Assembly (NCBI RefSeq): GCF_036324505.1
Contig: NC_086370.1
Span: 18,874,600 to 18,938,599 of the forward strand
DNA: 64,000 nt
DNA from: Eleginops maclovinus
Taxonomy: Eukaryota; Chordata; Actinopteri; Perciformes; Eleginopidae
Reading direction: 5' to 3'
Both the position numbers and the translations under genes were made by a program. Below are positions 41,291 through 53,386 of the stretch, piece after piece (within the stretch, counting starts at the first letter, position 1; the number at the start of each line of letters is the position of its first letter). The notes beneath the pieces are model-generated. The model was not told the DNA's origin and did no database searches. It saw only the letters and a list, made by a program, of their open reading frames with translations.

Positions 41291-42292
41291 TTACTTTGCT
41301 GAGGAGACTTTATTAGAGAAGCTGTTGATGTTGGGAACATGTACAGTTATCCTTAGCACTACTTTCTCCATCCTTCATTGAAGTTTTAATAACTCGTCAT
41401 TTGAAAGGCTCACACCAGATCCACAACCCACTACTTTAGGCCACCTGCTCTTCATATAGGCCTGAATAAAATCGTATGAAAAGGAGCTATGCAAGTCAGG
41501 GTAGATATTGTGTATTTTTTCGGAGCTTCTAATAAAAGCAATATTTCTCTTCCTTCAAGCAGCTGCATTTTATTGAGTTTAATTATTAGGATAGTGGAAA
41601 TGAAATACTTCTATGTATATATTGGTGCCCTTTGGTCTTTTTCTTATCCAGTAGGCACATTTTTCGCCCTTATTATATATTATAATATATGTTATTATAT
41701 ATTTCTGTCTTTTATACGCAGGAAAACTGTCCCAAAAGAGTACAGAACCAGATGTCCAGAGACAAGAGTCTACTTCACGCACACACAGGAAAAAAAGGGG
41801 TTTTTTCTTGACCCAACAGCGACTTCTGAGTGGTGGGAATATATGCAACTGAACTCCTCTTAATTCTGCGAGTGTGTGTTTGTGTTTGTGTGTTGTGTAA
41901 TCCTCATTATCTCTATCACTACATCACATTCTTATCATTAAGCCTCTCAGAGATCATAGAGTATAGGAGGAACATCAAAGTGCTACAGAAACTCACTATT
42001 AGACTCTCAAATCCACAAGCTCGACACACACACACACGCTGATAAGCACAAACACCCACAAAAAGGCGAACCCGACATGGCGTTTGATTTATGACCCCTC
42101 GTCATGATCGTGATAAGTCTGAGACCTTCAGTCAGAAGATGTTTGATTGTATCCTTGAGCCTCTCCCCCCTCACAGAAGCTGCCTCATGAAAAATATATT
42201 TCTGTACTGTGGCCACCAAGTTCACCAGATCCACCCCATCTCCCCCTCCTCTCTCTCTCACCCTCGACATCTTTCGCTCAGAGCAGGAACTA

Positions 42293-42306
42293 GTTGCCAT
42301 GGCTAC
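42293..42306. promoter_or_regulatory. RFX X-box-like site
   Basis: GTTGCCATGGCTAC, one base from ideal. It lies 2.4 kb inside the intron downstream of the distal ank3 exon. Confidence 0.5.
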
Positions 42307-42889
42307 AATCATTAACACATCTGGCATAGTTATCTGGCACACACATGCGCGCTGAGTGAAGCACAGACACACATGGACGCACATTTTGCACACAACAAGC
42401 AAACAACATACATATGTATAAAAGCATTAATATGCAGCGTTTGGCTACACTGTTCCTCAGTTTCACGGCCGCGGTCTGGAGCTTGTGTGCGAGAGATAAC
42501 GGGCCGAGGCTTGTTGGGGAAAACACATCAACGGGAGAACTTTTGGTCTCAGTCATAATCCTGTTGGTGAATTGAAGCCAACCTCTTTTAACTTAATCCG
42601 TCGGGAAATGGAGATGATGTGGAGAATAATTGAGTCTTCATAATAGAAGATATGTGGATGCTCCAAACTGATATTTAGCATCCTGTTGAAAAACATTATT
42701 CAAAATTCATTGACCCTGTGTAATGAAGAAGGGCTTAACTAATGCTGGATTTCTGAAGCAGATACTAAGCATTAAAGCTCATTCTTAATTTAACCAGATA
42801 TACAGTATATCCAAGCACACTGTATATTCTGTCATATCATAGACGGTGTATAAAGCAACCTGATAAATTACCATCCCACAAATGTTATT

Positions 42890-43115
42890 AAGACAGAAAC
42901 TAATGATTATTCACCTTAATGATTCATCTGCTGATTTTTTTTTCAGATTAAATGATCGGTCTAGTGCATGTAGTTTTACTTTGATATGAAATAAAACAGA
43001 TAAAAGCAGGAAATCTACTTTTATGGGGTGCTGGAAGCAGCATTTTCTGCCATATTTGCATTAAAAACAACTACTAACGATTAGTAATGTATCACAATAG
43101 TTGGCTTTTATATTT
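42890..43115 (+). repeat. Degenerate teleost repeat (cgattaatcg family)
   Basis: It tracks the fish repeat that runs ACTAACGATTATTTTCATTATCG, then AAAGCAGGAAATCTTCACATTTGAG, then GCTGGAAGCAGCATTTTCTGCCATTTTTGC, then ACTTAAACGATTAATCGATTATCAAAATAGTTGG. Here these appear as taatgattattcaccttaat, aaaagcaggaaatctac, gctggaagcagcattttctg, ctactaacgattag and cacaatagttggc. Confidence 0.5.
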
Positions 43116-44720
43116 ATTCCTATTTGTGCAACTGTTTCTGTGTATATTTAATTGAGAACAACTAAAACAGTGCTATATTTGTTGGCGATTGAAGTGGATT
43201 TTGATAAAAATAACTCAAAATAATAGCTTCTTTAAATATTTTTGAATCCTACCTTAAAAGAATTGAACATGTCGTACATATAATATTTTCTAAAGCTCAA
43301 CTTTCTTGTAAGTAATATAACCATTTGTATCTTTTTTATTGTTTGACTGTTATATAAGATCAATTTGGTCTTGATCGTGACATTCAATAGCCCCACTCAC
43401 TGTGACATTCTTTCAAATCCACATTTCATTGTTGAGGTCAATAGTTGGAACATGTTGTCTCTCGCTGCCATTAAGGAACCAGACTGACAGCTTCACCTCG
43501 GAGGGCGGCACACATCACAACATCTATAAATTATTTAATGGGGAACTAGATAACAGATTCACTAAGCCGAGTAAAACGTATAGTGGCGGATGCTGTAACT
43601 GCGCCTCCATCCTCTGCTTTGGTCTTTCCCTGTCCAGTAAATCCCTGATCTCCAGGGCCACCTCCAGTAGCTTCAGCCCAATCCGAGCTCAAATGATCTG
43701 GAAAATACCCTTTGCGCGCGTGTGCGTGCGTGCGTATGTGTGTATTTTGTCACATTGTTTGTGTATGATCAGTGGCTTCCAGCACAAGAACCCATTTATC
43801 ATAGGCGAGCCCCGCTGACACAACAGCATGGGAGACGAGGGCCAGAGACTCGCTCCATAATGCTAATCCCACAGACACGCTGAAGGTGTTTACTGTGAAC
43901 CACAAACTGAAAATCACATATAAGCACACAAACCTAAGCACACACACATTCCATTTCATGAGTCAAACCATGTTTCGGTGGCTTCAAAGCCTTAATGACA
44001 ACTCCTGAGGAAAACAACAAGACATGCATATGTTAAATACATGTACCTGACACACACACACACTCATACACAGCTGTGGAGGAGTTTGACAGTACTACTG
44101 ATTACTGTGTGGTGCGTGCATTCATCTGCCCCCACCCTAACCCCCGAGGACATCCCCTTTGCCTCCCCTTATGCACACTCTCTCTCTGCACTTCACATAC
44201 CACTGCTCCCTCAGCCAATCACCCGGAGCAAAAACAACCAGACCGACCAGTCGCAGCGTAACGATTGTAATAATAAATGGTGACTTGTGACTGACAGACG
44301 CCTTTTCAATGGGCTTTGGTAGAATTCCAGGTGAGGTGAGACAAAAATGTCTTCCCCCGGCCACATGCAAGCTTGAGAAAACATTATGAAATAACTTGAG
44401 AGTACAATTCAGAGAGACCAACCAGGTGTACAGGCTGTACTCACAATAAATTATCTCTTATATAACACAAACCCACTCAATCTATATCTGACTGATCAGA
44501 ATGAATGATGAAGTAGGAAAAGCCATGTTAAAAACCATCAACCTTATCCTCAAACACGCCTTCAGTCACTTTGTCATCAACCTCACCCATTACTCACACC
44601 TCACCCGACAACCTCTTACTTCCCTCACAAACAAAAAAAAAACACATTTTATTGAAGCCTGAGCAACAACTGAGCCGAACCAAGCCCCCGAAGACAAAGA
44701 AAGCTCTTCCTCTCTCCTAC
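43116..44720. other. Start of the MSEE-isoform intron
   Basis: Immediately downstream of the distal donor. Unique sequence with an alternating gcgcgcgtgtgcgtgcgtgc stretch near 43712-43735. No extra exon recognised. Confidence 0.5.
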
Positions 44721-44789
44721 CTTTTTGCCTTTCTTCTTGCGATGGGCTGCTTTTCCGCTGCCTGCTTTCTCCTTAGCTTCCTCACTCAT
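44721..44789 (-). CDS. ank3: ank3 distal alternative first coding exon (MSEE N-terminus), partial CDS
   Basis: This 23-codon exon starts MSEEAKEK and ends AAHRKKKGKK. It matches the alternative mammalian ankyrin-G N-terminus, which starts MSEEPKEK and ends AHRKRKGKK. The start codon has A at -3 (AAG before the ATG). The last codon AAG is followed by GTAGGA, a plausible donor, and the exon ends in phase 0 like the proximal one, so both can join the same second exon. It lies about 28.4 kb upstream of the MAHA exon. The resulting isoform differs only in a short lysine-rich leader before the ankyrin repeats. Alternative leaders imply separate promoters and probably different tissue use; that is inference. 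Two recognisable ankyrin-G leaders in the same order and strand strongly support the gene call. Confidence 0.92.
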
Positions 44790-45340
44790 CTTCAGAGATC
44801 TCCCCCTGTTCCTCTCCTCACTTTGTTTTTTAAATCCAGCATGTAGGAGCTTGTGGAGAGGAGCGGCAAGTAGCTGCTGTCTTCACTGGAGACACATTGC
44901 CACAGAAATGTCCATTTAGAAGCAGTGAAGGAAGGTTTGTTCCATGCAGAGTGGGAGTGCGCGTGAAGAGACTGGGAAGACTGTGCTGATGCTTACTCCC
45001 TCCTCCTCTTCCTCCTCCTCTTCCTCCTCTCTTCTCTCTTCTTCTCTTCCTTTCCACGTTCACAGACAGACACTCACTCGCACACACGCTTGCCGAGGTC
45101 CACTCCCACTTGCTGCCTTTGCCGTGCGCAATTGGCGACTCTCTCCAGCGCGCTTAGAGGCAGGGTGTGGAGGCAAGAGGAGAGTAGAGAGATAGAGGCG
45201 GAGGATGAAGATGATGAGGAGGAGGATGTTGATTTGTATGATAAAGGAAGGAATACAAAATTAGAGAGAGCGGTGGACTGAAGGAGTGTTTTCCGGCTGG
45301 ATTTGGCGCTGCCTACCTGAGGATGAAGACAGGAGACACT
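44790..45340 (-). promoter_or_regulatory. ank3: 5' UTR and promoter zone of the ank3 MSEE isoform
   Basis: This is the stretch directly upstream of the MSEE start codon. It contains a long pyrimidine run on the plus strand (about 44997-45055, purine on the gene strand). A locally CpG-rich core lies near 45121-45160 (GTGCGCAATTGGCG, AGCGCGCTTAG), and purine-rich DNA follows. No convincing TATA box is seen. Its promoter role is inferred from its position next to a first exon and its base composition. Confidence 0.45.
44792..44842 (-). other. Upstream ORF ending 2 nt before the MSEE start codon
   Basis: On the gene strand an ATG at 44840-44842 opens a 16-codon reading frame whose TGA lies at 44792-44794. 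Only two bases then precede the ank3 MSEE ATG (44787-44789). The upstream ATG has a weak context (T at -3). If the transcript starts upstream of 44842, this short ORF could damp initiation at the main ATG or require leaky scanning or re-initiation. Its presence in the mRNA is inferred. Confidence 0.4.
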
Positions 45341-46230
45341 CTACAAAAAGAGAAAGAGACAAAGACGCACAAAGAAAAAGACAGAGTGAGAAAAGAGAGA
45401 CAGAAGGGAAAGAGACAATGAGTATGAAAGGGTGTTAATGGTGTTAGTGGAAGAGAGAAAGTGCGTGAGACTGACACAGGAGAGGGGGGCGTGATCCACA
45501 CAGTCAGCTTGAAGATTTCTGCTGTTGCTCCCAGCTCAGACGTTGTGATATGAAAGGAGACTCTCCAGCAGAGACAGATAGAGTGAGGGAAAAACAGAGA
45601 GGGAGGAATAGAAGGGGGAGAGAGAGAGAGGATCATTAACACGATGCATCAGGTCCCTCCAGAAAAGGAAGTCTCCCCAGTAGCCTCTGCCAGCAGGATC
45701 AGCTTACTGGAAACTGGAACAGAACTGCGCCCGGCACTGGCTGTCTGACTGGGTTGATTGAAGTGTGTGTGTGAGAGTGTGTGGCAGGCGTAGAGTGAGG
45801 AAGAGAAGGAGACATGAACACAAAGTGGAAATCCAAACAACATCCAACCAATAAAACATCTGAATGGAGACACTTAAAAAAGACAGAACGACCACGCCAT
45901 TCCAGCTCCAACAAGCCACCGCTCTCAGCCAATGACACATCTAGCTAATGAGGCAGGAGGGGAGCAAGTGGATCAGGGAGAAGGGGGAGAAAATGGGAAC
46001 AAAAAGCCCTGGGTGACACAGAGGGAGAGATCAGAGAAAGGAGGGGTGAGAAACAGACAGGAGAGAGAAAATGACAGTGGGTGACAGGGAGCAGGCATGA
46101 GGTAGGGAGGGCGAGAAAACAATGTGATACCAGAGAGAGAGAGCAACCAGGGAGAGGATGAGAGAACAAACGAGGAGCAAACAGAGGCACGGAGAGAGGG
46201 ATCGCTGGGAACAACAGGTTCTTTATTCTG
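45341..46230. other. Purine-rich belt upstream of the distal ank3 promoter
   Basis: Nearly 900 bp in which the plus strand is dominated by A and G (gagagagag, gggagag and agaaag blocks), so the gene strand is pyrimidine-rich. The bias breaks around 45500-45580 and 45650-45780. It could form triplex or open DNA, or be simple sequence decay. No coding support: the long minus-strand ORFs here are Ser/Leu/Pro-rich shadows of the bias. Confidence 0.55.
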
Positions 46231-46669
46231 GGGTGTGTATAGCTGTTAACCCCACCGACAAGCTGTATGCCATCCCCACCATGCTGTTGGATGTCAATTA
46301 GGCCTGGGCAAGAACAGAGATATGAAAGACCGTATCTGGACATGTTTCAACTTAAAGATCCAATGAAACGGCTAGCAGAGTTCATTCTGCATATTTATCT
46401 TTCTCTCTAAAAACTGTGAGCTTTGAAGGGAGTTATTGATTGGTGTTTAAATAAGCCAACATAGCTTTAAACACCCTAAAACATGGAGGACCAGCGCAAT
46501 TCATATGTGATTAAAACTTAAATATCTATTTTTAGATTGTGATCAAAAGGTGTGGCTTATCCTGAGGCTGTAATGCTACAACTTTAAACCTGAATGTACA
46601 ACAAAGACAAACTCGAGCAATCGCAAACATTACTGCCAAAAAATCAACTTTATCAAACATGGGCACACT

Positions 46670-46726
46670 CCACACACACTCACACACTCACACACTCACA
46701 CACTCACACACTCACACACTCACACA

Positions 46727-46796
<70 letters not shown>
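46670..46796. repeat. (CACACACT)n octamer array running into (CA)n
   Basis: About eight copies of cacacact, then about 30 CA units. The gradient from octamer to dinucleotide suggests that a CA-to-CT point change spread by slippage. Confidence 0.95.
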
Positions 46797-46798
<2 letters not shown>

Positions 46799-49700
46799 TT
46801 AATAGCTTGCTACTGCAAGCATCTGTATCACGCCCCTACTGACTGCCAAAACACTCCAGCAGTCAAATTCACACAAACAAAACCAGAAAAGAAAAAAGCT
46901 TTATTTTAATTTGAAACACACTTAACAGCCTGCAGCTAACGTTGAATGAGTTGGACAATGACAACAGACCGCTTTATCGGCAATATATAAGCTGATATTT
47001 TCTTATCAAAGATATCCATCTATCGTAATCCTAACCAACATATATGTCTGAGTGCCAATGGTTTGTTTAGTTTACACACAGGGTTGTTCCACGTTGGTCC
47101 AGCAGGGAGCACTGACAAGTTCATTTTTCAGGTGTGAAATGTTCCTTTGATCACACAAGAGGGAGTATTACGTGAAATATATATTACGGTTTGTGTTATT
47201 GTCTCATTTTGCTTACTTTTGCGATATTAGAAAATATCAAAACTTTTGAGAATCGCATTATTATCTTTTGTGATCCTTATCCTCAAAAACACTACTGGCA
47301 GTGCAGTTTCAAAATAAAAATCCAAACTAAAATAAAGATTATAGTATGTTACCACACCCACTCATAAAAAGGGAATTACTCGGTCTGCTAAATAGACGAG
47401 ATCCATCAAGCTTTTAATTTCTTTTTCAACAAAAGCTGTGCCAGAGAGACAGAATCAGAAACTACAAATGTGAAAATTTGACTGCACACAGATCTATTAA
47501 TGCCAGAACTTGTACTTGTCGGCAAAAAAATGATTGAGTAAATATGTTTTAGGAAAGAAAATGATTCTGATTCATGCATTCCTGCTGACGCTAAATCAAA
47601 ATATTTCACCGAAGCTGCCAGAGTTGTCTCCCTAAGTGAAAGCTCACGACAGATCCTCAGCTTTAGCACCTCCAGTGACGTATGATGTCCTGCACTCAAG
47701 ACCATCATCCACTCCTCCGTCTTCTTCACTCCACCTTCCCAACACCACCAGGTCTTCAGAGTGAGAGGAGAGAAGGATTACACACTGCCGTACACATTAA
47801 TCTGCAGCCTCACTCCACTTCCTGTCACAGAGACGGTTGCATGTACAGTTTGGCAGATATGGATGTGTGCACATGTTTCATTTAGCGGGTGCTTACAGCT
47901 CATTTTAAGCTCTGCATAGTTGTGTGTGTGTGTGTGTGTATGAGTGTGTTTCAGGGTGTGGTTACTCCGACTTGGTGCCAGCGGCGGCTATCATTGATTG
48001 AGCCAGGAGGGAGCTCTATAAGCCAGAAGCTCCTACAGAAAATAAAACATTCAACATCTGTTTATCTCTGTTTATGGCAACATATTACTGCCACCATTGA
48101 ATAAATCTGCTTAATTTCTCATAAAAAGATCATTTTATGCCAAAATACATTTTATTGCAACACACCAACTGGTAAATAATAAAAAGACTTGAATAGTCTT
48201 TATGTACATCAAATGTGCAACGCTTATCTATATATTAAGATTTAAGGTGTTATACATATTTAGTGTAATCCTATGTCATAAACTGGTTTGTTTATTTGAT
48301 TATTTTTTATAATGCGATCCACCTGCCAAATGCTGCTGAAATGTTGGCAGTGGCAGGAAAAACTGTCAGACCCCTTGCCTCCCACTAAGGCGGACAGGGA
48401 AAACGCAGAAGACACGTTTAGTAAGGTTAGTGTGTGTTTGCAAAGAGCTAAACATTTGAAGGTCACTACCAAATGCTGAGAAGTCTGTGAAATATTATAC
48501 CTTTTAAATGACAGTCAAAGTTCACCAAACTCCAAACAACACTGAATAGAAAGATGCACATAGATACAAACACTCCGAAAGAGACAGAGAGGGACTGTGG
48601 ATGCGCTCGGAGTGGAGGAGAAATTAACAGTAAACTTGTCAAGTGGTAGTAAATGTACAGAGCAGGTTTCAGTGGCTCCATAAATAAACACTGCAGCTCC
48701 TCAAGACCCGAGTAAAGTGCCTGTGTCTTGCTCCAGAACATCTGTGAATAACTACCGTTCCTTTGTTGTCCCGGGCTAGTGTTTTTTGGTCTAATTTCGT
48801 ACCCTCCTAACTCTTAGAGAGAAGGATTCCCCAGAAAGCAAAAGCGTAATTTTTCATTGTAATGATTTTATTGTGTAAATATATTTAATGAAACCATCTT
48901 GAAATAAAAAGCATTCTTGCAAAATGTCAGCTATTACATCACAGCGTCGTCTACTCTTGAGAGTCTGCATGTTTTATGAGCCACTAAATAGTGCCAGACA
49001 TACAGACATGTACTGTAACTGGCTCGTCTTACATGGTGGCTATAGCTTTTGACCTAAGCTATAAACACAGTGCACACACTGTTTCTGCTACAGAGGCGGT
49101 TATATTTGGTGGGGATGTTTGAATTTCCATATCAAAAGGAGTATTTCTCTTCTCGCAGTAATCCGCTAAAGATGCAGAGCGTAGCATCCCCAAACCAGCC
49201 GCTACACCCCGAATATTAAAGCCAGGGAAGAGAGGCAGAGAAACAGATAGAAAGATCTGGATTCCTGACAGGTGAAAAGAAAGAGAGAGACACATAATCA
49301 AATGTTATGACACATTTTCCTCCAACTGCACTATTTCCGCTCTTGTTTGGATCATTACTGAACACTTTAATAAACCATTTTTACATTTGGCCCACACTGA
49401 TACCTCACTGTTGTCTACCATACTCCTGAGCAGCTTGGCGTGTGTACTCTGAGCATGAGGTTATCATCGTAAGGAGACACTCATTACATTACCTTTGGTA
49501 CAGTAGGCTCTGTAAGGCTATCACTCAGTGTGGCCATCCATGGTTACTGATCCATATTAAGATATTTAGTTACATTTCATTTTTAATCACTTCAAGGAGC
49601 TCTAGTGAGCTATTAGCAATTACAGTAAATACGTATTCAGAGATAACATTACAGATCAAACTCAACTGATACTAAAATTATTTAGGATAGCGATGAATAT

Positions 49701-50181
49701 ACAGAACACTGAATATAATACACATTTAAAGAAAGTAAAGATATCCACATGAGGTGTGGCCATTAAATAACTATGCTGCAACAATAACAGAGACAGACAT
49801 TTTTATTGTACAATCTCCAATTAATCATTACGTGAGTCTCGTCCTTTCAAGAACCAGAGAAGGTCATGGTAGAGTGGTCTCTAATAGAGTGCAGCAGGAA
49901 TGAGTCCTGCAACCCGGAAGTAAGTTAGCATTTTACAACTTCCGCCCAACACGTAAACACTCCCGCAAGTTAGTTTGCATGGATGTTGAAAGTGACCAAG
50001 TACATCCAGGATTCATTTTACATAAATATAATTAAATATACAATAAGAGAATGTAAGATTAAAGATTAAATATTGTACAGTGAAATACAATTAATACAAT
50101 TTCATAAAACTTCATAACGTATCATTATGAAATAAGGTTGATTGCGTAATGTGATGGCCACAGACTAAGGATATCCACTTG
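46797..50181. other. Upstream DNA, nothing recognised
   Basis: About 3.4 kb. A short TG run lies near 47921-47940. Scattered ORFs lack support. Confidence 0.55.
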
Positions 50182-50237
50182 GTGCAGATTAATAGGCCAC
50201 GCATTTAATGTGCAGATTGATAAGCCACGCATTTAAT
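50182..50237. repeat. 28-bp direct tandem duplication
   Basis: The units at 50182-50209 and 50210-50237 differ at two bases (gtgcagattaataggccac versus gtgcagattgataagccac, both followed by gcatttaat). A recent local duplication. Confidence 0.9.
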
Positions 50238-50903
50238 ATCCAAGTCTGTCTGTCACCGGGCACGATCTTCCAGTGAAGCGAGAGGCTATCCCATAAGTAA
50301 CAAAGAGCCTCAATGCGAGTTGTTTGCAGTGACTATCCAGAGTAGCAGAGACACTGGAACAAAGAAAACAACTGTGGAAAACAAAATGCAGTCCTGTGTT
50401 GTTGGTAGCTCTTTGAAAAGTGACCTAATTTTCCAAAATGATCATTTGGCAACACACAGGGCGGAGAAGGTAAATCTTTTTATACTTTAAAATCAGACCA
50501 AAGTGTCAATGTGCCTTTTGACTTCCTGCAATCCAAAGTGAAAAATGTCAACCTGCTGGTGGCACCTGAATCAAGCAATCAACAAAGCCATTAAGATCCA
50601 TTCAAGAAAACCATAATGAGTTTCAAATGTTAAACCAATCTAAGCAGCAGCTGTAGAGAAGGATATTTCAGTCTGGATCGTAGACAGACACAGCCGTCCG
50701 GGTACGGCAATAATATGGCAGATGATATTGAAAGACGTATTGATTGTGCAGATTGCTTTTGTCCTTTCAGGAACACTGTGCATATTTCCCTAGTCTGCAC
50801 TAATTCAAGAGGCCACACACTGATAGTAAACCTCCAGTGAAACGGCTGAGGCTTTAATAATGTACATGTAAATCTGGGATGGATTCTCTGCAATGACTAT
50901 AAC

Positions 50904-51095
50904 TCAGGCAGCCTCTAAAGCCACCTTATAAGCCTCGGCAATGAGGTGTGTTCTCACACCCATCCAGCTCGGGATCGAACAGCTCAATGTGCTATATGCA
51001 GGGGCCTCATAGGGCCTGACAGACAGCTCCACAGGGGGTTCCTGTCCCAGGTTCACTACATGAGTGGCTCCATTCAAATCAAGCACTCCCTTCAC
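50904..51095 (-). other. Unassigned protein-like ORF
   Basis: A 63-codon ORF (MKGVLDLNGATHVVNLGQ...) with balanced composition and no simple repeat. A TTTCTAG acceptor-like string lies just before it, and an AAG-GTGGCT donor-like site lies within it. I recognise no family. At this length chance cannot be excluded, but it is one of the few repeat-free ORFs with ordinary protein composition. Confidence 0.15.
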
Positions 51096-52751
51096 TAGAA
51101 ATCAATCATTCCATAAGATGAATGCTGCTCCTTCCGTGAAAACAAGCCACTGACGAATCATGCCAAGGCAGCCTCAGCTCACAGAAAAAGAGGAAGCTTT
51201 TACTTATACCTAATTTTAAAATCAACTGGTCTGTTTATCTGCAATCAATGATGGCAAGCGAGGTCATTATTACCCCAATCAATGTGCTCCGACAGCAGCA
51301 CTTGTTTTATTGCAGTAATCTATAGATAATTTGCCAATCAAAGCTCTGCACTGTGGAAATTGTTTTTTAACCAAGCGAATGTGTAAAACTGCATTTTCTG
51401 TTAGAGATCAATATGTTCGGTCATAGCAGCATTTATGGATTAAACCAAAATCATCTAGTTTATGTATTTTCTATCTTTATGAAGACCCTACAGTAACTTG
51501 AGGCAAATCCTGAGCCACAACTTGACCTAAAGAGACCAGATCAAAATGGCTACTCATATTCATAAAACTGCCCACATGTCGAATCTCTAAAAAGACAGAA
51601 AATACAGTATCCTACACGTGCTCACAGTTCCTTTTTAACTGCACCAAACCTGCACAGTGAAGAGTGAGGGGCTGCTTTCCAGCTGTGTCCTTTCATGCGA
51701 GACAACAATGAGGGTTAAATTCAGACCTACTTTCCTCGGTAATCAGGTCAGGTCTGGACAGGTGCTACCCGACTGATAAAGAGTTGGGAGGATTGAGAGC
51801 TCCTTCTTTTCAGTGCTTTTCTAAGGTTTGGGGAGTGGTTTGTTGAACAGAGAAATGTACACACACAAATGAGCATGAGCGACCTGACTCCCTTCAGCAT
51901 TATTGTCCGTCTTCTGTTTACATTTTTACCGACACGATCAAAAGGTTTATTAAAATGGTCCTTCCTTAAAGACTGAGGAAACCAGAAAGCAGAACTCTAC
52001 TCTTGCTCTTGGAATATTTCATGTTGCACAATTAATCTTTTATAATTGGTGAAATATTTATGATTATGTTCATCTATGCACTAAAACAACAGCGCCAAGA
52101 AGTGACAAATAAATTAACCAAGTACCACATCAATGTTGGCTTAGAGGAAATATAATGGTTTGGGTTAAAATAACTTCTTCTTTGAGGTTAGGGGACCATT
52201 ATCGACAAAGCTGGAAAATATCCTTCTTATCACATGAACATACAGAAATCTTTTTGGTGGTTTGATGAAACAACTGTTCCTGCTGTTTGCAACGAAATCA
52301 AGAAACTCCACATCTGTTTATCAACATGTACATGCTCAGTGCTTTAAATGACTATCCCTCCACAAAACATATTTTTGCTAGCTTACCTAAGTGTGGAACA
52401 GTATCAGGTTGAGACCCTTCCTCACAGTCAGTTAATTAACTCTGCAAATAACGTAAAGCCCATTCAAACACACCCCAGAGTCAAAGTCTTTTATGACGCG
52501 CAGTGTTCTTTGAATCAATAGCGCTGTATTGTATTATTCAGTGTACTGCTCCTGGTGCCAAGCACTCCCATCACTACTGGCTGCTTATTGTGAAAATTAA
52601 CGCAGCATGCTATGCAAACATGACAAAGAGCTCACCATTGATTTTGGCATTTCGATTTTCCTCCTTCAGCGTCTATAGTTTTATGGTCTGGGTGCTGGTT
52701 CAGAGGCTTTTCACACATCACTGCATACATGTACAGTCCATGCACATCTCT

Positions 52752-52755
<4 letters not shown>

Positions 52756-52848
<93 letters not shown>
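52756..52848. repeat. (GT)n microsatellite, about 46 units
   Basis: A pure TG array between unique flanks. Confidence 0.97.
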
Positions 52849-52849
<1 letters not shown>

Positions 52850-53249
52850 AGTGGGACAAAGACTTGTCTTAACTGTGGCCTGTAGGTAGTGAGCGCAGCG
52901 TAAATGGTAGATGTACTGAACAGTCTTGCACTTGCCTTGTTGTTGCTGACACTGCGATGTCCGGAGGCTGCCTAATCTCTCCAGTCAATCCAGTCTCACT
53001 GTGCTGGAGCTGCCAGGGGAAGCAGGGGAAAGGAGTTACTTAAAGTAGGAGAAAAAGCAGACAGCAGACTTCCTCAGCCATGTAATTACTCTTATTTCAT
53101 GAGATATGACCACTCCCAAAGCAAGGTAATAGCAGTACCGATGCTGGTGATAATGAGATGGCACATAGAAACCCATATTCATCCTGACATTTAGAAAAAA
53201 GTGTAAGAAGGTGAGGTTCAGTACCAAATTAGTTAAAATGAAGAGAATG

Positions 53250-53384
53250 CAGCTCTGAAAAAGAACACAGAGAAGAATTGTCAGTAGTTTATAGAATAAA
53301 ATACAAAAAAAAAGACAAACCTATACATAATAAAACAAGAGAAAATTATAATCCTGAAATGTCTCTTAAATGTTTCCCCGGGTG
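53250..53384. mobile_element. Tc1-like MITE, copy 3, shorter (135 bp)
   Basis: The left end reads cagctctgaaaaag. The right end reads ttccccgggtg followed by TA. Internal blocks (tagtttatagaataaaat, acataataaaacaagagaaaa) match the right half of the 13451-13677 copy. The segment containing ggcagccattccagtg is missing. The left flanking TA is mutated to TG. It is an independent or further deleted derivative of the same family. Confidence 0.7.
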
Positions 53385-53386
53385 TA

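Noticed and set aside
45313..46343. Ser/Leu/Pro-rich minus-strand ORFs of 74-132 codons
   Set aside because: They are by-products of the purine-rich belt, which leaves few stop codons on the opposite strand.
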